Assembly: GCA_004213025.1 (NCBI GenBank)
Contig: SHBC01000022.1
Coordinates: forward strand, 1-12,816
DNA from: SAR116 cluster bacterium
Lineage (GTDB): Bacteria; Pseudomonadota; Alphaproteobacteria; Puniceispirillales; Puniceispirillaceae
Length of the DNA: 12,816 nucleotides
Reading direction: 5' to 3'
Part shown: positions 8,301-12,816 of the stretch, one piece after another
Layout: each line of letters opens with the position of its first letter
Numbering within the stretch: position 1 is the stretch's first letter
Position numbers and translations under genes: made by a program
Notes under the pieces: generated by a model
Database searches by the model: none
Seen by the model: the letters and a program-made list of their open reading frames with translations, nothing else
What the model was told of the DNA's origin: nothing

Positions 8301-8786
8301 CAGCTTCTTGGCAGCTTTGCCGACGTCAACGCGCATTTCAAGGATCTGTTCAAGATCCTGTTTGGCGGCGGTACGGCGGAGCTGCAGCTGACAGATTCCG
8401 ATGATCCGCTTGAAGCTGGCCTTGAAATCCTTGCCCAGCCGCCAGGCAAGCGGCTGCAATCATTGTCACTGCTGTCGGGCGGCGAGCAGGCGCTGACCGC
8501 GCTGGCGATCATCTTTGCCGTATTCCTGACCAATCCGGCGCCGATCTGCGTTCTTGACGAGGTCGATGCGCCGCTTGACGACACGAATGTCACCAGATTC
8601 TGCGATCTGCTGCGGGAAATCACCAACAAGACAAGCACGCGGTTCCTTGTCATAACGCACCACCGGATGACGATGGCGAGGATGGACAGGCTGTTCGGCG
8701 TGACGATGGAACAGCGCGGCATTTCGAAGCTTGTCTCGGTGGATTTGCAGACCGCCGAGCGAATCCGCGACGCCGCGGTGGCCTGA
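5367..8786 (+). CDS. smc: Chromosome segregation ATPase Smc
   Basis: Smc dimers, with ScpA and ScpB, hold and organise the chromosome by ATP-driven loop extrusion. The 1139 residues show the full architecture: an N-terminal ABC head with Walker A GPNGCGKS at 31-38, coiled coil about 165-480, hinge about 490-605, a second very Ala/Glu-rich coiled coil about 625-920, and a C-terminal head from about 925 (NIGPVNLRAE). The C-terminal head has the ABC signature LSGGEQ at 1036-1041, Walker B ending VLDE at 1062-1065, the D-loop just after, and the switch His in ITHHRMTM. The hinge is compact and includes LWRWDGF near its end, as in alphaproteobacterial Smc. The start is GTG at 5367, giving the standard VIFRTLKMTGFKSF opening; GAGG at 5350-5353 is a distant, weak ribosome site. 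No scpA or scpB is in the window. Confidence 0.97.
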   Translation: MIFRTLKMTGFKSFADAAEVEIESGMTGIVGPNGCGKSNIVEGLRWVMGESNARQMRGAEMDDVIFSGTEQRTARNLAEITLQLDNSNRSAPSEFNNEDELEITRKIERGKGSSYFVNARPARAKDVQLLFADSATGARSSGIVSQGRIGAIVGARPADRRALLEEAANIRGLHARRHEAELRLRGAETNLERLDDVIAGLVEQRDSLRKQARQAARYRSVADRIRKAEAQLLMARWHAAETARTDADTALTAAQAAATELTGAAAACATIRTERAAALPSLREAEVARAAEFQRLAITRDELDREEARIRDAIERGIRQQDQMRDDIARETGLRSDADEAMARLAAEAAALQTQIDDAAPQRDAAAQRLATIREETGEAEAQLADAAAQVRAAAATREALATRIADLEGRLAAAAEALANISLNALEEEAAQTQTDFTTTSEAAGAARQQLDAAETAFATAQAAGETALAARRDATTVTARLQAEIDALSYLLTGPDGSADTPILDSLTVSDGMEKALTAYLAEELAAPAGTGETAYWRGGGDAGSLTPPDGTSPLAHFVSGAPELATALAGVGVVDSASEAQVMQPSLMPGQALTTREGGLWRWDGFVRRSAAQDSSAERIRQRQRLETLQTELATATAAEATQADAATAAEESLQLARQELATQRVGTEGAEAARATARQKEESARLRLDTARQRAIELDEATTGMRTDLAAANDDAAKLGDDAALAKDEAEARQKAEAARGLLAEAMQAESRFAETLRAARDRLTSCQQESAQWQQRQSGAASRVEQMQARLAEAEAEQARLTALPDEITARRHEMGDRLDAAEAERQAAADALHLAETALAEAETAQRDADAALAESREQLIRAEGMRERADESRRVILELISEKLSCTPDGLPELAEAEDAGALPELGVLEERVQRLIRERDNIGPVNLRAETEMAEVAARIESMEAEAEDLVAAIEKLRAAIAKLNRQGREQLLGSFADVNAHFKDLFKILFGGGTAELQLTDSDDPLEAGLEILAQPPGKRLQSLSLLSGGEQALTALAIIFAVFLTNPAPICVLDEVDAPLDDTNVTRFCDLLREITNKTSTRFLVITHHRMTMARMDRLFGVTMEQRGISKLVSVDLQTAERIRDAAVA

Positions 8787-8813
8787 TCCGGCACAGCCCC
8801 GCATCTGGGCCAC

Positions 8814-8850
8814 TTTGCCACAGGCGCAAACGCGCGGATTTGCTGGCAAA
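8814..8850. repeat. Inverted repeat between smc and the atp promoter
   Basis: TTTGCCA (8814-8820) pairs with TGGCAAA (8844-8850), and GCAAA (8826-8830) with TTTGC (8839-8843). Together they make a bulged hairpin with an 8-nt loop. In addition CAGGCG (8821-8826) is complementary to CGCCTG (8855-8860), giving a competing pairing. No T-run follows on the + strand, so it is not a standard terminator. It lies 28 to 64 nt after the smc stop and ends 20 bp before the atp -35 box. It could be an smc mRNA 3' structure or an operator. Confidence 0.5.
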
Positions 8851-8869
8851 ATCACGCCTGATTGAAAGC

Positions 8870-8899
8870 TTGACAAATGTCGAGCCGCACCCCTATTTT
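8870..8899 (+). promoter_or_regulatory. Sigma-70 promoter of the atp (F0) operon
   Basis: A perfect -35 TTGACA (8870-8875), preceded by GC as often in alphaproteobacteria, is separated by 18 bp from TATTTT (8894-8899), or by 17 bp from CTATTT. Transcription should start near 8905-8907, about 180 nt upstream of the atpI start. It is the best promoter-like sequence in the window and heads the only clear multi-gene operon. Confidence 0.75.
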
Positions 8900-8904
8900 G
8901 GGCG

Positions 8905-9084
8905 CGATTTCGGGCTCCGAATGGTGCCGCCCTGTGCGGTGACAATCGGGCCCGGTCATATGGACATCAACCGCACGGGATGAGCAACGGCACACCGTCT
9001 TTTCTTTTGCCTTTTGACCCATGGGCATGACGCCGCCTTGCGGTGTTGGCTCCGGTCACGACCGGGCTCTCTGACGATACTGAC
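8905..9084 (+). promoter_or_regulatory. Structured 5' leader of the atp operon
   Basis: The leader of about 180 nt contains several potential hairpins. Hairpin 1: 8911-8915 pairs with 8950-8954, and 8917-8920 with 8946-8949 (one bulged T), enclosing a small CCGC/GCGG stem. Hairpin 2: 9030-9036 pairs with 9040-9046 (7 bp, one G-U). Hairpin 3: 9052-9056 pairs with 9061-9065. A pyrimidine-rich stretch at 8997-9020 separates hairpin 1 from the others. A 20-codon frame (ATG 8921 to TGA 8981-8983) starts at the top of stem 1 but lacks a ribosome site. I recognise no known riboswitch class. Pairings were made by eye. Confidence 0.45.
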
Positions 9085-9459
9085 ATGAACGACAATGAAC
9101 GGCACCGCGGCGATGACCGCCTGCAGGATCTGGACCGCCGCATTGACCGCATGCAGGAAGACAGGGACGAGAAGACGCGCGGACCGGATCGTCACGGCCT
9201 GCCCGCCGGGGCGGGGGCCATTCTGGGGCGGGTTGCGACGGAACTTGTCGCCGGCGTCATTGTCGGATCGTTCATTGGCTGGGTGCTGGATCGCTGGTTT
9301 GGAACATCACCGCTGTTCCTGGTGTTGTTGTTCTTTCTTGGTGCCGCTGCCGGCATGCTGAATGTATGGCGGATGGTGTCGGGACGCGGCATGGCGGCCG
9401 GGTATTTTGACGAGCATCGGCGCGACGCCGAGCGTGAGGACAAGCAGGACGGCGAATAG
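9085..9459 (+). CDS. atpI: AtpI-like F0 assembly/accessory protein
   Basis: A small membrane protein of 124 residues from the ATG at 9085. A highly charged N-terminal region (about 1-38, with a helical DRLQDLDRRIDRMQEDRDE stretch) is followed by two membrane segments, about 48-67 (GRVATELVAGVIVGSFIGWV) and about 76-95 (SPLFLVLLFFLGAAAGMLNV), and a charged tail. This is the AtpI/Gene1-like pattern. Family knowledge: AtpI is encoded first in many F-type operons and is linked to c-ring assembly and Mg2+ handling, but is usually dispensable for ATP synthase activity. No Shine-Dalgarno precedes the ATG. An in-frame GTG at 9043 would add 14 residues that fall inside leader hairpin sequence, so I prefer 9085. 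The spacing to atpB is 28 nt. Confidence 0.88.
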   Translation: MNDNERHRGDDRLQDLDRRIDRMQEDRDEKTRGPDRHGLPAGAGAILGRVATELVAGVIVGSFIGWVLDRWFGTSPLFLVLLFFLGAAAGMLNVWRMVSGRGMAAGYFDEHRRDAEREDKQDGE

Positions 9460-9487
9460 CCGTTGGTGAAGAGAGGACGATCGACCT

Positions 9488-10246
9488 ATGGCTTCTGAGG
9501 GCATGCATTCCCCGGTTGAGCAGTTCGAGATCAAGCCGATTGTCGAATTGGCGGCCGGTGGCTACGACATCTCCTTTACGAATTCCAGCCTGTTCATGCT
9601 GCTGGCCATGGTTGTCGGTGGTGGCTTTCTGTTCAGTGCGATGCGCAACCGCGAACTGGTCCCCGGGCGGATGCAGGGCGCGGCCGAGATGATGTATGAA
9701 TTCGTCGCTGATATGGTGCGCAGCAATGTCGGCAATGACGGCCGGGCCTATTTCCCGTTTGTCTTTACCCTGTTCGTGTTCCTGCTGTTCGGCAACATGC
9801 TGGGGCTGATCCCCTATTCATATACCTTCACTTCGCAGATCATCGTGACCTTTGCGATGGCGGGCTTCGTCTTCATTGGTGTGACATTGATCGGCCTGTT
9901 CAAGCATGGCCTGCATTTCTTCAGCTTCTTCGTGCCGCAGGGCGCGCCGAAGGTGCTGATCCCGTTTCTCATCGTCATCGAGGTGATTTCCTATTTTGTG
10001 CGCCCGGTCAGCCTGTCTGTCCGGCTTTTCGCCAATATGCTGGCAGGACACACCATGCTGAAAGTGTTCGCCGGTCTTGCGGTGATGATTTCGGGGGCTG
10101 GCGGCATCGCCATGACCGGTTCGGTGCTGCCTTTCCTGGCGCTCGTCGGTCTGACCGGACTGGAAGTGCTGGTGGCAGCACTCCAGGCCTATGTTTTCAC
10201 CATCCTGACATGCATGTATCTGAATGACGCGCTGCATCTGCACTAG
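9488..10246 (+). CDS. atpB: F0F1 ATP synthase subunit a
   Basis: Subunit a is the stator of the proton channel, giving protons access to and from the c ring. The 252 residues show multiple membrane helices: about 32-50, 88-109, 116-137, 155-172 and the long helices from about 192 to 246. The essential arginine is Arg179 in SLSVRLFANMLAGH, the family signature, and Gln233 in ALQAYVFTIL is the conserved partner in the last helix. An N-terminal segment with SPVEQFEIKP is typical of alphaproteobacterial a subunits. The ATG at 9488 has an AGAGGA ribosome site (9472-9477) at good spacing. It follows atpI, and 94 nt with regulatory-looking features separate it from atpE. Confidence 0.97.
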   Translation: MASEGMHSPVEQFEIKPIVELAAGGYDISFTNSSLFMLLAMVVGGGFLFSAMRNRELVPGRMQGAAEMMYEFVADMVRSNVGNDGRAYFPFVFTLFVFLLFGNMLGLIPYSYTFTSQIIVTFAMAGFVFIGVTLIGLFKHGLHFFSFFVPQGAPKVLIPFLIVIEVISYFVRPVSLSVRLFANMLAGHTMLKVFAGLAVMISGAGGIAMTGSVLPFLALVGLTGLEVLVAALQAYVFTILTCMYLNDALHLH

Positions 10247-10290
10247 ACACAGCGTGGCGTAACGTTGACCGCTGACGTTCAAAAGCGGCC

Positions 10291-10320
10291 CTGAAAGACA
10301 AAATTGAACTGATTTCAAAA
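10291..10320 (+). promoter_or_regulatory. AT-rich stretch upstream of the atpE ribosome site
   Basis: 22 of these 30 bases are A or T in an otherwise GC-rich region. It includes TTGAA (10304-10308), five bases, then its complement TTCAA (10314-10318). It sits just before the purine-rich atpE ribosome site (GGAAGGA 10326-10332, AGGA 10335-10338). Position and composition recall the U-rich translational enhancer known upstream of E. coli atpE. Functional equivalence is an inference. Confidence 0.4.
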
Positions 10321-10340
10321 CCTACGGAAGGACTAGGAAA

Positions 10341-10568
10341 ATGGAAGTAGAAGCTGCAAAAATGATCGGTGCCGGACTGGCTGTGATCGCTCTTGCCGGC
10401 GTTGGTGTCGGTATCGGCAACATCTTCTCCGCTCTTGTGACTTCGATTGCCCGCAATCCTGCAGCCCGCGGCGAAGTGTTCGGCATCGGCATTCTGGGCT
10501 TTGCCCTGACTGAAGCTATCGCGCTGTTCGCGCTGGTTGTTGCGCTGCTGCTTCTGTTCGCCCTCTAG
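10341..10568 (+). CDS. atpE: F0F1 ATP synthase subunit c
   Basis: Subunit c is the proton-binding hairpin that forms the rotating ring. The 75 residues have helix 1 at about 7-34 with the glycine packing motif GVGVGIG (20-26), the cytoplasmic loop ARNPAARGE (37-45), and helix 2 at about 47-74. The carboxylate is Glu58 in ALTEAIALF. Ala follows Glu58, and helix 1 lacks the Gln/Glu ligand typical of sodium-binding rings, so proton coupling is expected. The ATG at 10341 has a double purine-rich ribosome site, the strongest in the operon, fitting the high copy number needed (family c rings hold roughly 8 to 17 copies). A strong hairpin follows in the gap to atpF'. Confidence 0.97.
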   Translation: MEVEAAKMIGAGLAVIALAGVGVGIGNIFSALVTSIARNPAARGEVFGIGILGFALTEAIALFALVVALLLLFAL

Positions 10569-10624
10569 GCCGGTTTTCCGGACCCGAATGTGGCACCGGT
10601 GCCGGGCTTTGTCCCGGCGCTGGT
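10568..10624 (+). other. Intercistronic hairpins after atpE
   Basis: Two stems lie between the atpE stop and the b' gene. The first is small: CCGG (10570-10573) and CCGG (10578-10581) around a TTTT loop, extendable past a bulged A at 10582. The second is strong: 10595-10606 pairs with 10613-10624, 12 bp with two G-U pairs and a 6-nt loop CTTTGT. No T-run follows, so full termination is unlikely. A 3' stabiliser of the atpE message, or an RNA processing site, is the likeliest role. The second stem ends 7 nt before the b' ribosome site. Confidence 0.6.
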
Positions 10625-10643
10625 TCCCATCAAGGAGACTGGC

Positions 10644-11243
10644 ATGAGAAGAGTGCACGCATGGGCAAGTACCGCCCTCGTTGCGATGATGGTGACAGCC
10701 ACATCGGCCGCCTATGCGGCTGGTGGCGAGCCCGGTTTACCACAGCTTAAGATTGGCACCTGGCCATCGCAGCTGTTCTGGCTTGTTGTCATTTTCGCCA
10801 TTGGGTACATCTTCATGGCACGGGTTGTGACGCCCCGCATCGGATCGGTCCTCGAAGAACGCCGCACGCGTCTCGACGAAGACCTGACCCGCGCTCGCGA
10901 GGCCAGCAACGAGGCGGCGCAGACCCGCGCCGACTATGAGGCAAGCCTGGACGAGGCCCGCAACGAAGCCGCCGAGTTCGCAAAGACAGCGGCGAACGAG
11001 GCACAGGCAAAGGCTGAAGCTGCCGAGAAAAAGGCCGCCAAGAGAATGGCGACCAAGATCGGCAAGGCGGAAACCGCACTGGCCGAGGCCCGCACCGAGG
11101 CGGAGGGCAATCTGATGGCCATTGCCGCCGAGGCCGCCGTCGACGCCGCGACCCAGATTGCCGGCGTCAAGGCGACCAAGGCACAGGCCGACAAGGCAGT
11201 GAAGGCAGTGGCCAAGACCATGGTCGCGCAGGAGGCTGTTTGA
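10644..11243 (+). CDS. atpF': F0F1 ATP synthase subunit b'
   Basis: Subunit b' pairs with b to form the peripheral stalk that holds F1 against rotation, as in photosynthetic bacteria, alphaproteobacteria and chloroplasts. From the ATG at 10644 it has 199 residues: a hydrophobic, signal-like N-terminus (1-26, ending AAYAAG), the b'-type motif GTWPSQLFWLVVIF leading into a membrane helix at about 42-60, then a long charged Ala/Glu/Lys coiled coil. AAGGAG (10632-10637), six bases upstream, fixes this start. A GTG at 10590 in the same frame would lie within the intercistronic hairpin region and is rejected. Its TGA (11241-11243) overlaps the atpF ATG by one base. Also named atpG or atpX in some annotations. 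Confidence 0.93.
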   Translation: MRRVHAWASTALVAMMVTATSAAYAAGGEPGLPQLKIGTWPSQLFWLVVIFAIGYIFMARVVTPRIGSVLEERRTRLDEDLTRAREASNEAAQTRADYEASLDEARNEAAEFAKTAANEAQAKAEAAEKKAAKRMATKIGKAETALAEARTEAEGNLMAIAAEAAVDAATQIAGVKATKAQADKAVKAVAKTMVAQEAV

Positions 11244-11728
11244 TGGAAGGCATCGTCATGGAATCCGTCTGGGTAGCCGTCGGTTTTGCCGCCTTCGTCG
11301 CCCTTGTCTGGAAAAAGGCGGGCGCCGCCCTGTCAGGCATACTGGATGAACGTTCAGCGAAGATCCGCACCGAACTTGACGAGGCACGCGCGCTTCGCGA
11401 AGAGGCCCTTGATGAGCTTCACCAGTTCCAGCGCCTGCATCGCGAAGCCACCGAGGAAGCTAAAATCATCCTGAAAACGGCCGAGGCCACCGCCGAGCGG
11501 ATTCGCGAGAATGCCGAAAAGGCTGCCGAGGAGACGATCAAGCGTCGCGAGCAGCAGGCAACGGCGAAGATCAAGGCCGCCGAGGCCGCGCTGGTGACTG
11601 AGCTTCGCGACAAGGCGGCCACACTGGCGATTGCGTCGGCTGCGCAGATCATCACATCAAAGCTGGATGACAAGTCCGGTCTTGCGCTGATCGATGAGTC
11701 GGCCGCCGAAATCGAGAAGCTGAACTAG
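11243..11728 (+). CDS. atpF: F0F1 ATP synthase subunit b
   Basis: Subunit b is the partner of b' in the peripheral stalk. The 161 residues have one N-terminal membrane helix (about 6-23, VMESVWVAVGFAAFVALV), the junction WKKAGAALSGILDERSAKI, and a long amphipathic coiled coil ending near residue 140, which docks on F1 delta in the family. The ATG at 11243 shares its A with the b' stop (TGATG), and GGAGG at 11231-11235 inside the b' gene gives seven-base spacing. Translation of the two stalk subunits is therefore probably coupled, fitting their 1:1 need. An in-frame TTG at 11240 and an ATG at 11258 are less likely starts. It is the last gene of the operon and a terminator follows. F1 genes do not follow, as usual in alphaproteobacteria. 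Confidence 0.95.
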   Translation: MEGIVMESVWVAVGFAAFVALVWKKAGAALSGILDERSAKIRTELDEARALREEALDELHQFQRLHREATEEAKIILKTAEATAERIRENAEKAAEETIKRREQQATAKIKAAEAALVTELRDKAATLAIASAAQIITSKLDDKSGLALIDESAAEIEKLN

Positions 11729-11758
11729 AGCAAGCTTCTGCAAATCGACACACATTTA

Positions 11759-11786
11759 AGGGGTGCGCCGCGGCGTACCCCTTTTT
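11759..11786 (+). terminator. Rho-independent terminator of the atp operon
   Basis: A 9-bp stem pairs 11759-11767 (AGGGGTGCG) with 11774-11782 (CGTACCCCT, one G-T pair) around a 6-nt loop, followed directly by TTTTT through 11786. It lies 30 nt after the atpF stop. On the other strand only two T's follow the stem, so it would serve the convergent lipoprotein gene poorly. Confidence 0.9.
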
Positions 11787-11821
11787 CGTAGGAATTTGTG
11801 AGACCCGGGCGAATGGGCTGG

Positions 11822-12295
11822 CTAGAGCCCCGGGACGAGGCTGAGGATCAGCCGCTGGCCTTGCTTCACCGTGACGTCGTAATCAACCACCGGATACATT
11901 ATCCGCTCGCCTTTCCGAAAGCCTGCCTTGTATCTGATGGGTGGCTGGCTGCTGACGACCTTGTCGCCCTCGGCAACAAGGCCGACGACATTGACCTGCG
12001 CGACACCGGCCGGATATTCCTCGGCGGTCAACCGCTTGATCTTCAACCCAACAGACAGCTCCATCGAAATGCCGTCATCGCCGACCTTCTCGCAGCTGGC
12101 CCGGACACCATTCATCCGTGCGTTGACGATTTCACCTGTCTCATCGATGCGCATGAACGCCTCGGCGCCTTCCTCCGGCGCCGTCAGTTCAGGACATTTC
12201 ACATAATCCGGACCACCGGTGCATCCTGCCAGCAATGCTGCTGTGACAAGGAGGGGCGATGCGGCGAGAATACGGTTCTTAATGCGGCGTTTCAT
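11822..12295 (-). CDS. Small uncharacterised lipoprotein
   Basis: A 157-residue protein with a type II signal peptide: MKRRIKNR, a hydrophobic stretch, and lipobox LLAGC with Cys25 as the lipidated residue, followed by TGG. The residues after Cys are not Asp, so outer-membrane sorting would be expected by the E. coli +2 rule, which may not hold here. The mature part begins with [11 protein letters not shown] (a second Cys near 34) and looks beta-rich, with [26 protein letters not shown] (split here only for description) followed by basic and hydrophobic strands. I recognise the general type from alphaproteobacterial genomes but know no function. AGGA lies eight bases upstream of the ATG at 12295. 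It converges with the atp operon and diverges from ispH, so it is probably monocistronic. Confidence 0.85.
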   Translation of the reverse strand: MKRRIKNRILAASPLLVTAALLAGCTGGPDYVKCPELTAPEEGAEAFMRIDETGEIVNARMNGVRASCEKVGDDGISMELSVGLKIKRLTAEEYPAGVAQVNVVGLVAEGDKVVSSQPPIRYKAGFRKGERIMYPVVDYDVTVKQGQRLILSLVPGL

Positions 12296-12340
12296 GGCGG
12301 CATCCTATCTGCTTTTTCCGACAACAGCAATTGACCTCTG

Positions 12341-12354
12341 GCGCGTTATCGCGC
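12341..12354. repeat. GC palindrome between the lipoprotein gene and ispH
   Basis: GCGCG (12341-12345), TTAT, CGCGC (12350-12354) form a perfect 5-bp inverted repeat with a 4-base centre, 12 bp before the ispH ATG. TTGACC at 12331-12336 resembles a -35 box, but no good -10 follows at 16-18 bp. It may be an operator or a small 5' hairpin; chance is possible in GC-rich DNA. Confidence 0.35.
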
Positions 12355-12366
12355 AAGAACAAGCGC

Positions 12367-12816
12367 ATGGACACGACCGCTTTGCAAGATCGTAAATTTC
12401 TGCATCTGGCAGCGCCGCGGGGCTTTTGCGCTGGCGTGGACCGCGCGGTCCGGATTGTCGAGGTGGCGCTGGAGAAGTTCGGCGCCCCGGTCTATGTCCG
12501 TCACGAGATTGTTCACAACCGCACCGTTGTCGACGGCCTTGCCACACAGGGGGCGGTGTTCGTTGAGGAGCTTGACGAGGTGCCGGAAGGCGCGCCTGTC
12601 GTGTTTTCGGCGCACGGCGTTGCCCGTGCCGTCGTCGAGGAGGCGGATCAACGCAAGATGATCGCGGTTGACGCCACCTGCCCGCTTGTCACCAAGGTGC
12701 ATATCGAGGCGCGGCGCCATGCGGGTCAGAAACGGCATATCCTGCTGATTGGCCATGCCGGCCACCCCGAGGTCGAGGGCACGATGGGCCAGGTCGAACC
12801 TGGTGAGATGACGCTG
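12367..12816 (+). CDS. ispH: 4-hydroxy-3-methylbut-2-enyl diphosphate reductase, 3'-truncated by window end
   Basis: IspH (LytB) is the 4Fe-4S enzyme of the last MEP-pathway step, reducing HMBPP to IPP and DMAPP. Only the first 150 codons are present and the frame is open to the last base; family proteins are about 310-330 residues. Visible landmarks: Cys21 in [13 protein letters not shown] and Cys105 in DATCPLV are two of the three cluster cysteines (the third lies beyond the window). His50 (EIVHN), His83 (SAHGV), His133 and Glu135 ([11 protein letters not shown]) match the E. coli substrate-binding and proton-donor residues with a constant offset of nine. The ATG at 12367 gives nine extra N-terminal residues relative to E. 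coli; no Shine-Dalgarno is evident. It is divergent from the lipoprotein gene. Confidence 0.96.
   Translation, partial: MDTTALQDRKFLHLAAPRGFCAGVDRAVRIVEVALEKFGAPVYVRHEIVHNRTVVDGLATQGAVFVEELDEVPEGAPVVFSAHGVARAVVEEADQRKMIAVDATCPLVTKVHIEARRHAGQKRHILLIGHAGHPEVEGTMGQVEPGEMTL

Noticed and set aside
7859..8821. A 320-codon - strand frame opposite the end of smc
   Set aside because: The product is almost all Ser/Ala/Arg, as expected from antisense of an Ala/Glu coiled-coil gene; it has no domain.
9043..9084. AtpI extension to the GTG at 9043
   Set aside because: It lies inside leader hairpin sequence and adds residues unlike AtpI N-termini; however, the ATG at 9085 lacks a ribosome site, so some doubt remains.
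10590..10643. b' extension to the GTG at 10590
   Set aside because: The added stretch lies over the intercistronic hairpin; AAGGAG at 10632-10637 clearly marks the ATG at 10644.
11804..11834. Hairpin-like CCCGGG and GGGCT/AGCCC repeats at the lipoprotein gene end
   Set aside because: Only a 5-bp stem, overlapping the stop codon and without a T-run on the - strand.
11798..12334. A 178-codon + strand frame opposite the lipoprotein gene
   Set aside because: The - strand frame has a lipobox and a ribosome site; the + frame has neither and begins within the terminator-proximal gap.
1..12816. A new mobile, defence or CRISPR-like system
   Set aside because: All long genes are recognised core functions; there are no transposase, integrase, toxin-antitoxin, repeat-spacer or tRNA-flanked features, and composition is even throughout.

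Overview
The window is ordinary core-genome DNA of a GC-rich alphaproteobacterium. Three things point to that class. The F0 genes form a separate operon without F1 genes and include a b' subunit (atpI-atpB-atpE-atpF'-atpF). The order mutY / DUF721 / DsbA-like / smc is the one commonly seen in that class. The Smc protein has the compact hinge type, with an LWRWDGF motif, of alphaproteobacterial Smc. No insertion sequence, CRISPR array, tRNA, rRNA or defence-type cassette is visible. I cannot name a genus.

Layout. (1) 1-2861, + strand: the 3' part of a heparinase II/III-like gene, a possible 35-codon small ORF that fills the gap exactly, and purH. purH carries three perfect 15-bp tandem repeats in the linker between its two enzyme domains. 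(2) 2908-3954, - strand: mutY, convergent with purH. (3) 4099-8786, + strand: a DUF721 (DciA-like) gene, a Tat-exported DsbA-like thioredoxin-fold gene that may be read from a leaderless promoter, and a full-length smc. (4) 8787-11786, + strand: the F0 ATP synthase operon. It has a good alphaproteobacterial sigma-70 promoter, a leader of about 180 nt rich in hairpins, five genes, intercistronic RNA elements on both sides of atpE, and a clear Rho-independent terminator. (5) 11822-12295, - strand: a small uncharacterised lipoprotein, convergent with the atp operon. (6) 12367-12816, + strand: the first 150 codons of ispH, cut by the window end.

How the genes work together. The F0 genes encode the membrane half of one machine: AtpI as assembly factor, the a subunit, the c ring, and the b/b' peripheral stalk. 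The F1 genes must lie elsewhere. mutY (repair of A opposite 8-oxoG), the DUF721/DciA-like gene (candidate helicase loading) and smc (chromosome organisation) make a loose genome-maintenance neighbourhood, with the DsbA-like gene inserted. purH (last two steps to IMP) and ispH (last step of the MEP isoprenoid pathway) are housekeeping genes.

I found no clearly new multi-gene system. The best second-look items are the atp operon's RNA architecture (structured leader, AT-rich stretch before atpE, 12-bp hairpin after atpE), the purH repeat, and the small ORF that overlaps the purH start.
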